From Coenobita brevimanus (taxonomy: Eukaryota; Arthropoda; Malacostraca; Decapoda; Coenobitidae), in the NCBI GenBank assembly GCA_032717465.1, contig JAVRFU010003718.1:1060949-1124948 (forward strand): DNA of 64,000 nucleotides. The letters are read 5' to 3'. This document shows, in pieces, positions 42,958-54,321 of this stretch. Under the pieces are notes generated by a model, which saw only the letters and a list, made by a program, of their open reading frames with translations, was not told the origin of the DNA and searched no databases. Positions within the stretch are counted from its first letter, which is position 1; each line of letters begins with the position of its first letter. Position numbers and translations under genes: made by a program.

Positions 42958-42993
42958 TTTTTATTTTATTTTATTTTATTTTATTTTTTTTTA
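42958..42993. repeat. (TTTTA)n microsatellite
   Basis: About seven pentamers followed by a T run. Confidence 0.9.
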
Positions 42994-43050
42994 TATTCCC
43001 TGTTAAGATGGATTAGTTATTGATGCTCACAATTTAGCAGTTTTGAAATA

Positions 43051-43525
43051 CAGGCTGTCCTCATTATAACGATGGCATGTGTTTGAGAAAGCCCATTGTT
43101 GAGTTGGGTTATTGTTAATCGGGGACATCATAACAAAGAAGGTACTGTAAAGGGATGTGTTTGGGAGCCTAGGGATCCCCATCCCCCCAACCAAGTCCTA
43201 AACCCACCCAAATGAGTCAAACAAGTTTCTAGCTCACCTAAACCCCCAAATAGCATTAAAACAAGTAAACTAAGCCCAAGAGCAGTATATAACTCACTGA
43301 AACCCAAAAATAAAATCTGAAAATAATCATAAATGTCTGGAAAAGAATCGAACTTAGCAAACTACCCAAAAATGACAGTGTCTTCCACCTCACCTGTGAC
43401 TAAAACACAATAATCTAAGTCTGAAAACATTTTATAAATCAACCTAAACACAAAATTTGTCTAAAATATCATCAGATAAAACCCATTGGATAGCCGGGGA
43501 CTGGCCATTGAGAGGCAGGGAAGGG
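43051..43525 (-). mobile_element. Tigger/pogo-like MITE, copy 5
   Basis: This reverse-orientation copy starts CAGGCTGTCC after TA at 43049-43050. It passes through the family interior (aaacccacccaaatgag, ataaatcaacctaaacac) and decays near 43510. The far terminal repeat is not clear. It is more diverged than the other copies. Confidence 0.6.
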
Positions 43526-43856
43526 TGTTAATTCTTTCATGTAGCTAGTGCGGTTGATTGTATAGTGGGATATGCCTATACAGTGTCCCCCCGAGCAATA
43601 CAGTTGTTGGGTCTGGTCGTTTTGCCATGGAAACGGAAAATGCATAGACGAGTACATTGAAACCCAGGTTATGAGGACAAGTGGGTCTGGAAATACCCCA
43701 AAATTTTCCCAACCCTCCCCTCTGGCCCCCTTGAAAATTTTTTTACTTCCTCCTGATTTATGTTTACCAAGAAGTTGTATGTAATTAGTCCATGCATATG
43801 ATTTCATCTTATTTTTTCCTTTACTGTTGATGCCTAATGATACTTTCAAAAAATAG

Positions 43857-43865
<9 letters not shown>

Positions 43866-43909
<44 letters not shown>
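43866..43909. repeat. (GT)n microsatellite
   Basis: About 44 bases of pure GT. Confidence 0.95.
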
Positions 43910-43911
<2 letters not shown>

Positions 43912-44339
43912 ATAGCTGAATGTGCCAAAGGTAATTCTCAGCAAATCATGCATGATGCTGGGTGGTGACTGTTCACAGGTTGATCAGGTTAGAAATTTTT
44001 GCCCTGTCTGGTATTGGGGTTCAAGGTTAAGCTTGGTGCCATTCTAGGTTGTTAAAATTATGGGGGGTATTGAGGGACAGAACCTCGATTTGGTTTGGTC
44101 TGACTGTTGGTTTGCTTGTGTCACTGTGTCCACACAGGTAGTCGTAAGCGGCCATCACAGTTATCGTGTAGGCAGATTTTGATACAGTATTGTCATTGTT
44201 CTGTTCATTGTTCTATTACTGTACTTCATCACACAGCGAACAATATGAAAACGAGGCCTGACTTTATGTCCAGCTCACTAATAAACAGTTATTGCCTGAT
44301 TCCTGTATTACCTTCAGTGCAGCTATTATTCCTGTCTCT

Positions 44340-44907
44340 AAAACTGTTGAAATGCTTGATGTTTTGCTCAACAGTAACCTTGGTTGGACCTCACGTTAGA
44401 TCAGGTGCTAAACTCACATCAGAGAAACATGGATTATTGTACAGAATCTGTAACATCTCTAATGAGCAGTTGGCTATAATTTACAGTAGTCTTGTGCTCT
44501 CTCAGCTTGAATATTGCTCACCTTTGTGGAGTGGACGTGGAGAGGTTGCACTAAAATGTCAAAGTTCAGAACAAAGCTTCATGAATTATTAATAACCTTG
44601 CAATGACATATGAACTACCTCCCATACATGTAAGAGAGAATGTTGCCTCCCTTGCATTATTTAGTTATGGCAAGTGCTCGGATAAAGCTGCATCAATGTG
44701 CCACTTCACCTCTTCCCCCGTGCTAGGCAGGCATTTATCTGCCTGTCAAAATTCCTTCATTCCCAGAACTGCCTCTCTTTGAAACTCATTTTCACAGAGT
44801 AGTTTCCACAAAACTACAACCTACACCTGTTCACATAAAACTTTAAAAAGATTTTTTATGAATGGAGGACACATGTAATCTGGGATATGAAAAAAAAAAA
44901 AAAAAAA
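44340..44907 (+). pseudogene. Jockey/I-group LINE 3' fragment
   Basis: The frame reads VRSGAKLTSEKHGLLYR, ISNEQLAIIYSSLVLSQ and LEYCSPLWSGRGEVAL, matching the C-terminal part of the 39.6-41.6 kb element but on the other strand. Frame breaks occur near 44560. It ends with an 18-A run at about 44890-44907, a retained poly(A) tail. Confidence 0.75.
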
Positions 44908-45244
44908 GTCTTCATTCATCTGAAGAAGTAAAAAAGTTACACCCATTGCTTTACTGTATGAGAGTTTAAGCAAGCAGTCACAAGTGCATGTAGCAAGTTC
45001 TGTAGCAGGACCTACTAACGTGAAAAGTCTGGAGGTGACCAAAGCTTGTAAAACTTTGTTGGTTGATTATTTTAGTGAAAAGTTATGGTATTGGTGCCCT
45101 GCCAGTAAATTTTACTTTTGGGGGGACTGATAATGTAACACTATGAAATGATCCACTGGCTACTGTTTATGGTAGAGTGACATGTGAGAGAAAGGTTGAT
45201 TTTGGAGGAAGTGCGAAAAATGCACATGAGACACCTTGCGATTG

Positions 45245-45480
45245 AGTGCAACAAACTCTCGTCCCTTTTCTGTCCAACTCTCTGATGCAGTTACTCCCAG
45301 TCCTTCATGTATGCAATAAGTCAACTCTGGAACTGTCTTCCTCTGTCTATTTTCTGCTGTTTTTGGCCCTTAGCGTTTCGGATGCAGACAGAGGTTTGAG
45401 CATGAATTCTTTTTTTTCTTTATGTTTCGGGCTACACAGAACCCATCTTTGGAGAGTCTGAAGGTGTGTTTGTGTAGCTC
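45245..45480 (+). mobile_element. LINE-C 3' tail, copy 1
   Basis: The gttactcccagtccttcatg and ggaactgtcttcctctgtct blocks match the reverse complement of the C-terminal coding end at 54940-55010. Confidence 0.65.
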
Positions 45481-45564
45481 AAAAAGTTAGAGAGAAAAAA
45501 TAATTCAAGGTCTAATTTATCTCTCTCCTGCCCAACATTTCCACTTGTAATGGATCATCTACAT

Positions 45565-45815
45565 TGCAAGAGTTAACTGTTACTCCCAGTCCTTCATGTA
45601 TGCAACAGGTCAGCTCTGAAACTGTCTCCCTCTGTCTGTATTTCCTACTTCCTATGATCTCCAGTCTTTCAAACGCAGTGTGTCCAGGGATCTCGAAATG
45701 AACAGATCTTGAATTTGGTTGTCTTTTGTATTGTTTTTTTTTTTTCTTTGGGAGGAACGGTTTGCGGGCTCCTGGCCTTTGGTTCCTTCTTCCTTGCATT
45801 TAAAAAAAAATCTGG
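45565..45815 (+). mobile_element. LINE-C 3' tail, copy 2
   Basis: The blocks caagagttaactgttactcc and tttcaaacgcagtgtgtccag encode the VNCYSQSF...FKRSVSR end. The tgcgggctcctggcctttgg 3' UTR block follows. It lies 300 bp downstream of copy 1 in the same orientation. Confidence 0.65.
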
Positions 45816-45885
45816 CTATAAATACTGTATATTGGTATTCAGATTGCAGTTTGAGCATTTTCTAAACAAGTATTTTTATTTTCAG

Positions 45886-45944
45886 GTAAGAAATCAAACT
45901 ATACTCTGCAGGAGCAACCCTTCCAGACCTTCACAACGTTGGTG
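45886..45944 (+). other. Candidate host exon A
   Basis: Acceptor tatttttattttcag and donor GTGAGT bound 59 bases. Two frames are open, one reading KKSNYTLQEQPFQTFTTLV and the other VRNQTILCRSNPSRPSQRW. Each joins in phase across a 104-bp intron to candidate exon B. No family was recognised. Confidence 0.28.
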
Positions 45945-46048
45945 GTGAGTGTTGAATTGGTTTGCACTGTTTGGTTAGGGCAGTTAGGTTGTTTAAACAC
46001 TTCCATGACACAGAAATAACCCATTCTCTGCCAAAGTCTTGCCCACAG

Positions 46049-46101
46049 GATGCCAGCCCAGAGCCATGGAGCAAAGGTAGCGGCGAGGTACAGATGGTAT
46101 T
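46049..46101 (+). other. Candidate host exon B
   Basis: Acceptor gtcttgcccacag and donor GTGAGT bound 53 bases. Continuations of both exon-A frames stay open (DASPEPWSKGSGEVQMV or MPAQSHGAKVAARYRWY). The short intron and two strong splice-site pairs in a row are more than random DNA usually offers, but frame ambiguity and lack of homology keep confidence low. Confidence 0.28.
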
Positions 46102-46109
46102 GTGAGTAC

Positions 46110-46670
46110 CTAGCATAAGACTAGCCAGGTCAGCGTTCCCGGTCGGAACGAATTGGTTCCTCTGCCGAACGATTCTGTTCTAGCGTGGAACGAGTCAGTT
46201 ATGGGGAATGGTTTAGGCAGTTTAGGATAGACTAGGAAATGCTTGGCTTGTCACGGGCTAGTTAGCAGATTGATGGGGACTGATAGTACACAGCTAGTTA
46301 GAAGACATGGCAGGGGTGGGATGGGAGGGAGATGGATTAACTCCTTGGCTGCCAATGACCTACTGTAAATATTGACTCGGTTTAGATTATTTTACTCAGT
46401 TTTTCACAGTTTTACACTACGGTATTTTAGAGTAACCCAGAGCACCCCAAATCCTTAAAATTGAAAGTCTCACAGCAGCCAAAGGGTTGTGGAAGCAGGC
46501 AGAGGAGAGAGATACGAACACTCCACTGCTTATATACTCATCAGTTGCGGACCCTCCCTAGCACCTTTTTCTAAGTGAATTATTCTAATAGTATATAATA
46601 ATAACAATACTGTAGTGTTACGATAATGTGCCACCCTCCCTAGCACTGTTTCCCAAGTGGTTTATTTTCC
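46110..46670. other. Mostly unassigned, with isolated tandem-array units
   Basis: At 46550-46580 and 46630-46670 the ctccctagcacc and aagtg-attatt words match the seven-unit array at 6411-7043. The rest shows nothing recognisable. Confidence 0.4.
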
Positions 46671-46796
46671 ATCCATTCTATCTATTGCCAAATGCCTTAA
46701 CCCCGTAAGGGGTGGCCACAAACAAATTACCTCCATGTTGCCCTGTCCCCCTCCATCTTGCTGCCCTCCCCACAGCTGATACCATCTTCTCTCATG
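46670..46796 (-). mobile_element. RTE-like LINE 3' tail
   Basis: Terminal tctatctattgcc, then cgtaaggggtggccacaaac and ttgccctgtccccctccatc. Confidence 0.6.
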
Positions 46797-46798
46797 TA

Positions 46799-47482
46799 CA
46801 GTATAATCCCGAATTTCGATTATTCAAATTTCGACAACATATTTAGTGCTACCCCATTGCCAATTTTGACTTGAAAATCGCCGATTTCGATGCACTGCGA
46901 GGCGGGAAAAACTCCGACACAAGCCGATTTTCACTTGGCAGCGGTCATTTTGTGACTGCACAGCCCTCTACAGACTTCGTTTAGCTTTCAGTCCCGTGTT
47001 GGCTGTAAACAGTGCAGCAGGTGCTTTCATTTTGATTTTGACAAATTTTCGCTGTACTTTACCGTACACCCCAATACAACCCAAGCATGGAGCATCGACC
47101 TGGTACAAGTGTACTAGCACTGAAAACACAGGTTCAGGTGAAGAAGTGGATGAGATCAGCGAAATGGCACTGAGAGAGCAGCTGATAGGCTTTGACCCTG
47201 CACAAGATGTGGAGCAGATGGTGAAGGAAGACTCAGAGAGCAGCAAAGAGGAGGAGCCTGCAGTTCAAGAGGAACCAGCACCAAAGCTAACTGCTGGTTA
47301 CCTGTCTCAAATCCTGTCGACCGTGACTGAGCTGAAGAATGGTTTTGAGCCGTACTCCAGAGCTATTCCAGACAGCCCTCTGCCAAATTTATTAGAGGAA
47401 GTGAAGAAAACCTTCATGCAGCTGCACAGTAAAACATATGTCAACATAAACAGACCACGATTATCCACCCAGAACAGCCTCT
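46799..47482 (+). mobile_element. Tigger-like element, 5' end plus transposase C-terminal remnant
   Basis: Begins CAGTATAATCCCGAATTTCG after TA (46797-46798), with a second gattttcacttgg motif inside. The frame 46996-47484 encodes an acidic stretch (EEVDEISEMALREQLIGF ... ESSKEEEPAVQEEPAP) like the poorly conserved acidic C-terminal end of Tigger/pogo transposases. The catalytic part is missing. The 3' terminus is not seen because the L2 LINE starts at about 47484. Family assignment rests on the end sequence. Confidence 0.45.
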
Positions 47483-47483
47483 A

Positions 47484-47729
47484 GCCAATGTTTTTGAGAG
47501 ATGTTCTAGGAAAAGTGATGAACCTAAATGCGTCTTTTGTGCTGGAGCCCATAAATCTAAGGATTGTAGTAACAGAAATTCTCCCAAATGCATCAACTGC
47601 TCCTCTTTAAGACATCAAGATGCTAATTCAAATTCACAGTCGGTTGCCCATTTTGCATCAAGTAGAGACTGTCCAATCATGATTTCTCATAGGAATAGAT
47701 TGATTGAAAACACCAATTTTGACCATTAA
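47484..47729 (+). pseudogene. LINE ORF1 C-terminus with CCHC-type zinc knuckles
   Basis: CVFCAGAHKSKDC gives Cys-x2-Cys-x3-His-x4-Cys, followed by CINCSSLRHQ and a final HFASSRDCP. These are gag-like knuckles that bind nucleic acid in LINE ORF1 proteins. The N-terminal part is missing. It ends at a TAA about 36 bases before the ORF2 ATG. Confidence 0.65.
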
Positions 47730-47764
47730 AAAAACTGACTACGTCCCTCTTGAACCAGTTAAGG

Positions 47765-50700
47765 ATGGGTCTTTTAAATATTCGTTCTATCCATAATAAG
47801 ATAGACTATACAGTGGAACCCTGGAATTCTTACGCCTCTCTTCTCGTACAACTCGGTTTTCGTACAGCTTTTTCGCCCAAAAATCGCTCCAGTTTTCGTA
47901 CGGTGACCCGTTATTCGCACTAAGAGATGCGGCGTCGTAGGTGCCACATGGCCGCCAATCTGACTTTGTCTTCCGCCAGCTATGCATCAGTCATACAGGC
48001 TCGTTTAAACTTTGTGATGAATTACGTATTTTCGTTAGAAAATTGTACATAATCATGGGCCCCAAGAGGTTAGTGAGTCAGCTGGAGCTAAAAGTAAAGC
48101 AATGAGAACAACAATTGAGCTGAAAAAAGAACTCATTGCAAAGTCTGAAAGTGGAACCCGTGTCTCCGAGCTTGCCATTCATTATAGTATGGCGAAATCT
48201 ACCGTTTCAGCCATAGTAAAGAGCGGATTAATGCAAATTACATCGTTTCTTATGGAAAAAAATTATTCGGTTTTCGAACAATTCGCAACTCGTACAGCCT
48301 TCAGAAATGAATTGTGTACGAGTTCCGGGGTTCTACTGTATTAATGAAACCCTAAATCAGCACGAGCTTGACATTTTGTGCTTGACTGAAACCTGGTCGT
48401 ATGAGTCTGATATTGATATTATTCGTAATGCTTTGCCTAAGACACATTCTGTTATTAGTATTCCCAGGCCTGCTGCTGACTATCCGGGAGGAGGCTAGCA
48501 CTCATCTACTCGGCAGCACTTTGCAAACGTTTCTCTCATTGACTTAGACCTGACCCCATCTTCATTTGAATTTATGGAAGTATTAATAAATTTCCATCAG
48601 AACACCATTAGAATTGCAACTGTCTATCGACCAGGTCATCCGGGCGGAGATCGGGGTTTTATGGAGGAGTTTGGGCAGTTTCTTGAAGGGTTTTCTCTTA
48701 AACCTGGAGGACTTCTTGTTTGTGGTGATTTCAGTTATTGGGTTGACAGTCCAGAGTCAAAACCATTTTCTTCAGAATTCCTTGAGTTGATCACCCAGAA
48801 CAATTTTTTCAATCATGTGAGTAATCCAACTTATGTCTCAGGACATGTCCTTGACTTGATCTTGTCCCCTGTTGGTTGCAGGCGCGTATCAGATGTGGAG
48901 GTTGACTCATTTGACCCCCTCATCTCTGATCATGCTCTGATTGCTCTTAGTTTTGATGTTCCGAAATCCCCTTCATATAAAAAGGTCATCAGGTTCTGAA
49001 ATTACAGGAATGTTGACCGTCAGTTGATGTGTTTTGAAATTGATCAACGTTTAAACTCCATCGATTCTTCAAGTCTTTCTTCTGGTGAATTGGTTGATAT
49101 TTACAACAACAAGCTCAGGTAAATTTTTGACCATTATTGTCCTGAGGTAGTAAAAACAATCATTGTACATGATGATTCTCCGTGGTATGGTCCATCCATT
49201 AATTCTTTGTGTAGACAGCGTAGAAGGGCAGAACGTGAGTGGTGCTTGCAGCGGACCGTAGTAACTCGTTTGCATTATGTTTTTGCGAGAAGAGCAGTCT
49301 TTCACACTGTATAAGCCCAAAAGGCTAGTTATTATCAAAATAAAGTTGATTCATGTGGTGGTGATAAAAAAAAACTGTCTGCAGTTGTGAACAGTTTGGT
49401 AGGTCGGAGGAATGTAATTGTTAAACCAACTTCTGTATTTGATGCACAATTGGCTTCTGATTTTGCTTAATTTTTTACAAGTAAGATATCTCGCGTAAGA
49501 AGTGATTTAGACAGCAGTTCTCCTAGTGAAGCATACTCAGTTGACTTCCAGCCACGTTGCACCGGGGATCATTTGCTTTCAACATTTCATCCGCTGGATG
49601 TAAACAAATTCAAATGTTACATCAGAGAACTTAATAAAACATTTTGCTCACTCGATCCATGTAACATGTCACAACTGCCTGATGTGTATGAGCACGCTGC
49701 AGACTTTATCTGCAACATAATAAATAGATGCTTCTTAGAAAGTAATTTTGTGCAGTCTGAGAAATGTGCTTTGCTTAGGCCCCTAATTAAGAAACTTGGC
49801 CTTGATGTCGAGAGCATGACAAATTATCGTCCCGTCTCTAACCTGTCTTTTTTATCCAAGATTATTGAGCGGGCCATACTCGATCAACTCTTACCACTAC
49901 TGGAACACAACAGAGTTGTTCTTGTTGTTCATTCAGCATACAGAAAGTACCATTCAACTGAAACTGCACTAACAAGGATTCAGAGTGACTTGGTGGCAAA
50001 CACTTGTAGCGGGATGTCCTCTCTCCTAGTTCTGTTGGATCTGTCTGCAACTTTTGATACAGTAGATCATAAACTATTGTTGGATGATCTGTATTTTTAT
50101 GGCGTTCGTGATAGTGCCTTTTTGCTCCTTAAGTCGTATCTGTCAGACCGATCTCTGAGAGTGGTTGTTAATTACGCTAGCTCTGACTCTGCTCCTCTTC
50201 TATTTGGAGTCCCTCAAGGATCAGTTTTGGGTCCAATTCTATTTACTATCTACACAAGTAGTTTATCATCTCTACTTGATGCTCATGATGTGTCCTGTCA
50301 TTTTTATGCTGATGACACCCAGCTCTATGTTAAGATGTCATATATCAACGATACTAAGACAAAGTTTGAATCTCTGATGTCTGATATTAAGATTTGGATG
50401 GCTAAGAGGAAACTTAAGCTGAATGATGGTAAAACTGAGATCATCATCATCAGAGGAAACAGAAGGGGTGATGACACCGACAATGCCCTGGCTTTGATCA
50501 TTGGCGTGTCACAGCTGCATCCAGTCAGTTCTGTTCGAAATCTGGGTGTTTATTTTAATTCTAAGTTGAATTATAAAGAACATATTAATCAGGTTGTAAG
50601 AGGGTGTAACTTGCATATCAGAAATATGTACTCTGTGAGAAAATTCCTGAATAGATGGTGCCTCTTAACAATGGTCCATGCAGTGGTCTTGTCTCGTGTT

Positions 50701-51195
50701 GATTATTGTGATTCACTGTGGGTTGGTCTTCCAAATAATATACTAACAAAAGTTCAGTCTGTGTTGAACAGGGCGGCACGGCTTATCTTTGGTCTCCCCC
50801 CGAGAACCTCAACTACCGCGTTTCTGATTGAGTTGCATTGGTTACCAGTAAAGGCTAGAATTGAATTTAAACTGTGTCTTATTACATTCAAGGTTCTTAA
50901 GTTTGGTGAATTGAAGTATCTTGCTGAATTGTTAAAACTTCCGTCGGCACGCCCGGGTGTGATGTTACGCAGTGAAGGTGATTCCTTGCGTCTTGATGAG
51001 CCAGGAGCCATTCACCAGTCATCTTTCTCTGATCGTTCTTTTACATATAGAGCCCCTAGATTGTATAACAGATTGCCATTGTCCATAAGACAACTCTCTA
51101 CTGTTGAATGCTTTAAGAGACAGCTGAAAGCCTTTCCTTTTTCAAAATGCTGCGACCTGGAGAGAGGTACTATGACGGATGATTATAGGGTTTAA
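47765..51195 (+). pseudogene. L2-like LINE ORF2: endonuclease and reverse transcriptase
   Basis: The start ATG at 47765 opens MGLLNIRSIHNKID, the usual beginning of an apurinic endonuclease domain. After the insertion the domain continues with LDILCLTETW, TVYRPGH, VCGDFSYWVDS and SDHALIALSF (to about 48980). The reverse transcriptase has NYRPVSNLSFLSKIIER, LLDLSATFDTVDHKLL, FGVPQGSVLGPILF and YADD at 50305-50316, then the C-terminal RVDYCDSLWVGLP and WLPVKARIEF. The frame holds from 48307 to 51195 but carries stops at 48496, 48997, 49120, 49312 and 49468. There is no frameshift. An N in the endonuclease GDFN motif reads S. Inactive. Confidence 0.88.
47811..48338 (+). mobile_element. Tigger-like non-autonomous element inside L2 ORF2
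   Basis: 528 bp flanked by TA at 47809-47810 and 48339-48340. Ends read CAGTGGAACCCTGGAATTC and, in reverse complement, CAGTAGAACCCCGGAACTC. It keeps a piece of the pogo/Tigger DNA-binding domain (KKELIAKSESGTRVSELAIH, then MAKSTVSAIVKS), a CENP-B-like helix-turn-helix. Element plus one TA is 530 bp; taking it out puts ORF2 back in register. Confidence 0.85.
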
Positions 51196-51355
51196 TTATT
51201 GCCACTTTCATGTATATATGATGTAGCTTGTATTATATACAAGAAATGTCACAATGCTTGTAATTGTAAAAATAATGTATGTGTATCGAGCGCTAGTGAA
51301 TTCCCAAAAGGAAGAACTGGCGCTTTTGAGAAACAAAAGGCCAGATTATTATTTT

Positions 51356-51583
51356 TATTACATCACGATCGAGGAAAACGTGGAAGAAGATGCTGAAACT
51401 GCTGATGTGGATGTGCTAGAGGACGAGGACTTTGATTTTGTGGGTTTTGGATTGGATGTGTCTTCGTTGGAGAGGCCAAGTACATCCAACATTTGGAGGT
51501 GTAGGAGGACTATTTGGCCCTGGGATAGGCAGCTGCCCCCGAGAAATTGGCCCTGAAGCCTTTGCCCAGGGTCAGACATATTA

Positions 51584-51586
<3 letters not shown>
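51356..51586. other. Unassigned acidic open frame
   Basis: The plus-strand frame gives an acidic run (ENVEEDAETADVDVLEDED) and RRTIWPWDR, with no family recognised. It might be the end of another transposase or LINE 3' UTR. Confidence 0.25.

Positions 51587-51648
<62 letters not shown>
51587..51648. repeat. (CA)n microsatellite
   Basis: About 62 bases of pure CA. Confidence 0.97.
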
Positions 51649-51651
<3 letters not shown>

Positions 51652-51879
51652 ACCCCACATTCGATCTCCAGTATCTACCCAAGCCACCTGCAACCTCCTA
51701 TTTTGGTGAGTAATGTAGTGCGGAATACTTATTTAGGTTATATTTAATTATTACTATGCATTAACTTGGGTGTGTATGTGAGAAAGGGGGTTTTAAAAGT
51801 CAAGGTTGGCCAGCCGCTGAACCCTACTAATTTTCTCTATAAGACATTCAGTTAAAATTTTGACGTTTTAAATTTCGCG

Positions 51880-52810
51880 TGGTGGCTGGAGAACCGACCT
51901 CTGTCAAAAGTCGAGATTATGCTGTACCTCTCTGCTTCATCTCATCCTTGGTCACTCCCTCCCTCTCCCCCCCTCCACCTGTCTCACATACACTCTCCTT
52001 GTTAGTTTCTTGTTATCCATCCTCACCACTAGGCCAAACCACTTCAAGTGTATTTCGCCTAATGCTTTCTATCACATCCACACCACAGTGTGCTTTCACT
52101 TCCTTATTGGTCAGTCTGTCTCCAGGTAACTCCACATGCTCCTCTTAGTTAACTCATTTCCATTGCTCTCATTCTTGACTTATGTCCTTCCAACAAGGTC
52201 CAAGCTTCACTTCCATGTGTTAGAGTTGGTATCACAACGTTGTCATGCAGTGGCTTTTTTACTTCCATGCTCACTTCCCTATTTCTTATCACTGCTTTCA
52301 GAGAACCAGCAGCTTTTCTTCCTGGTTGTACCTTTTCAAGCATTTCATCTTCCAGACTTCCATCCTTACTCATCACTCTATCCAAATACTTAAATGCACT
52401 CTCATTTTTCATTTCCTCATCATTCAGCCTCACTGGACATTCAGTGACTTCATTTCTCTCGAATACCACAGCTTTACTTTTCCCTACATTCACCTTTAGA
52501 TTCCGTTTTTTACACATTCTCCCAAACTCTTTTTGTATCAGGCCTTGCAGTTCCCCTTTGCCTTGACTTGAAAATACAGTATCATCTGAAAATAACAGAA
52601 CAGGGAGTTTTCAAATGCTGCCTTCTTTCTTTAGGGCCGCTCCAACATCCACTGCCCTACCTTGTATCTCTCTTATAACCCCATCCATATACAGGTTGAA
52701 CAACCATGGAGACATGACACATCCTTGTTTCAGTTCAACTTTCGAATAGAAAAATTCACTCGGTTCGCTATCCATGTGCACTGCAGCCTTAGCACCCTCA
52801 TACATACTCT
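51880..52810 (-). pseudogene. RTE-like LINE fragment, second copy
   Basis: Minus-strand frames give LKQGCVMSPWLFNLYMDGVI (52805-52611), a catalytic box reading FSDD instead of FADD near 52575, then KRNLKVNVGKSKAVV, SAFKYLDRVMSKDGSL and HGSEAWTL (52517-52149). The order equals the 58.6-60.7 kb element. At least two frameshifts. The coding end and tail reach about 51880. Truncated at 52810 just after the GAKAAVHMD stretch. Confidence 0.8.
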
Positions 52811-52814
52811 TCTA

Positions 52815-52885
52815 TCTGTTGCCAGACACCTTAATCCTGTAAGGGGTGGCCATAAACAAATTGCCTCCAAGTTGTTACCCTGTAT
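52815..52885 (-). mobile_element. RTE-like LINE 3' tail scrap
   Basis: ctatctgttgccagacacc then tgtaaggggtggccataaac; a separate short copy upstream of the previous one. Confidence 0.55.
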
Positions 52886-54321
52886 AAATAACATACAAAA
52901 TAGTGTTTAAAAGCCATAAAGAATATAAATTAGTTGTAATGAAAGGGAGCTGGGGAGCCTCCATGACTGATGAGACACAGGCAGGCCTCATTAAAGTAGT
53001 CATTTTAAATTCATCATTGTTACTAATTCCTAAAGTAAAATATTGGATTAAAGTACATTACAGTTTTTTTTGCCTTCAAGTCGTAATGTTCGTGAATGAT
53101 TATTGCAGTTTTGAAGTAAAAATTGAGTGCAAGTCTTGAAGTAAAGAACAGTAATATTATCAGAGTTCCATAAAACTTGTTTGCCAGTTTATACCAATTT
53201 AAAGTAAAGTAGAAATTGTTATCATTTCCAGTATCTCAGTTTTTCTCACAGTTTTAGTGGCTGCCTGTACTTTAAAATGTCTAACCCTTCATTCAAACAG
53301 GAATCTGACATAAACATTGGCTGACAAGTCTGCTTCCCTGATGAATGGGAGTAGGTTTCTGGGTTTTTGCTGCTGCTGCCATTACTGTTGTCGTTGTGGC
53401 CACCTGAGGTTCATAACACATGAACCCAGTAGCCTAAAGGTTGTTGTTGTCAACGCCACACCACAGGAATGTATCAGGCAGCCCCATCACCTGGTTGTAT
53501 CAGTGCAGCAGTGTGAAGGCCTCCCTCGGCAGCATCGGGGTGTAGTGTAAGTGGGGTTAGTGTAGGGATTTAGGTACAGAGGACTTAAGTCAGTTTGTAC
53601 TTAGACACATTATTACCCTTTTTCAGATAAATTACTCTCAAGATGTTGTCAGATTGTAGAATAAATTGTACTTTTAATAAAGGTCCTACCAGAAATAAAA
53701 GAGTTTGGTATTCCAATTGACTCATTTCTGTCTGGTTTCTTTAGTGGTAAGGGTCACAAAAATAATACAATCAGGAGTGAAGCTAGGTTAATAACAGATT
53801 GAGATAGCTTGAGGGTGCCCATGACAAGCCAGTATAGATTATACAGAGCAATCCCCAATATTTCAGATTTCAAGGATACCGTTTCGTGAAATAAATTTGA
53901 GGGTGGTATTTCTACCCCCATTGCTTTTCTGGGGTATGACTTATAGGGGTACCATTAATTGGGGTTTGCCTGTACTTATAACTGATGGTAATGACAGTTC
54001 CATTAAAAAAAAAAAAATTGTTTTCCAAAACTCATGATTCCAACCATTTTGGTTTTGGGGTTTGCTCTGTACTCCTTTCACTCTAACCTGGCCTAGATTT
54101 TTGTTCCTTTTGTAGCTTATTTTCCACAGCGCAGGCCATGGGAAGATGGGTGTGGCTCCCAACATCCCAGCTTTGGTGCAGCAGGACCAAGGAAGATTGG
54201 TATGGTTTGACATTGTTGCCAGGGCACCTCGTCTCTGCTAGCAACATAGAGTAGGTGATCTCTTTTTACAGCTCCACATTTCTCTCCTAAGAGTCAGTTC
54301 ACAGCAGTTAAAATACACCTC
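52886..54321. other. Long unassigned stretch with one MITE relic
   Basis: No gene is supported. At 53850-53975 the gggtggtatttctaccccca and ggggtttgcctgtac words resemble the ends of the 300-827 MITE family. An open frame at 54117-54245 follows a pyrimidine-rich AG but lacks a donor. Confidence 0.35.

Larger units (their letters stand above)
47484..51355 (+). mobile_element. Nearly full-length L2/CR1-group LINE
   Basis: It holds, in order, an ORF1 end with zinc knuckles, a short inter-ORF spacer, ORF2 with endonuclease and reverse transcriptase, and a 3' UTR containing gagcgcta and ctggcgct words typical of CR1/L2 tails. ORF2 is interrupted by a 528-bp Tigger derivative (47811-48338). No clear target-site duplication was found. 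The 3' limit near 51355 is approximate. Confidence 0.8.

Noticed and set aside
46996..47484. 162-codon acidic frame as a host protein
   Set aside because: It lies behind a Tigger-type terminus and lacks an independent promoter or exon structure; better explained as a transposase remnant.
54117..54245. Open frame GHGKMGVAPNIPALVQQ after a pyrimidine-rich AG
   Set aside because: No splice donor, it ends in a stop, and no family was recognised.
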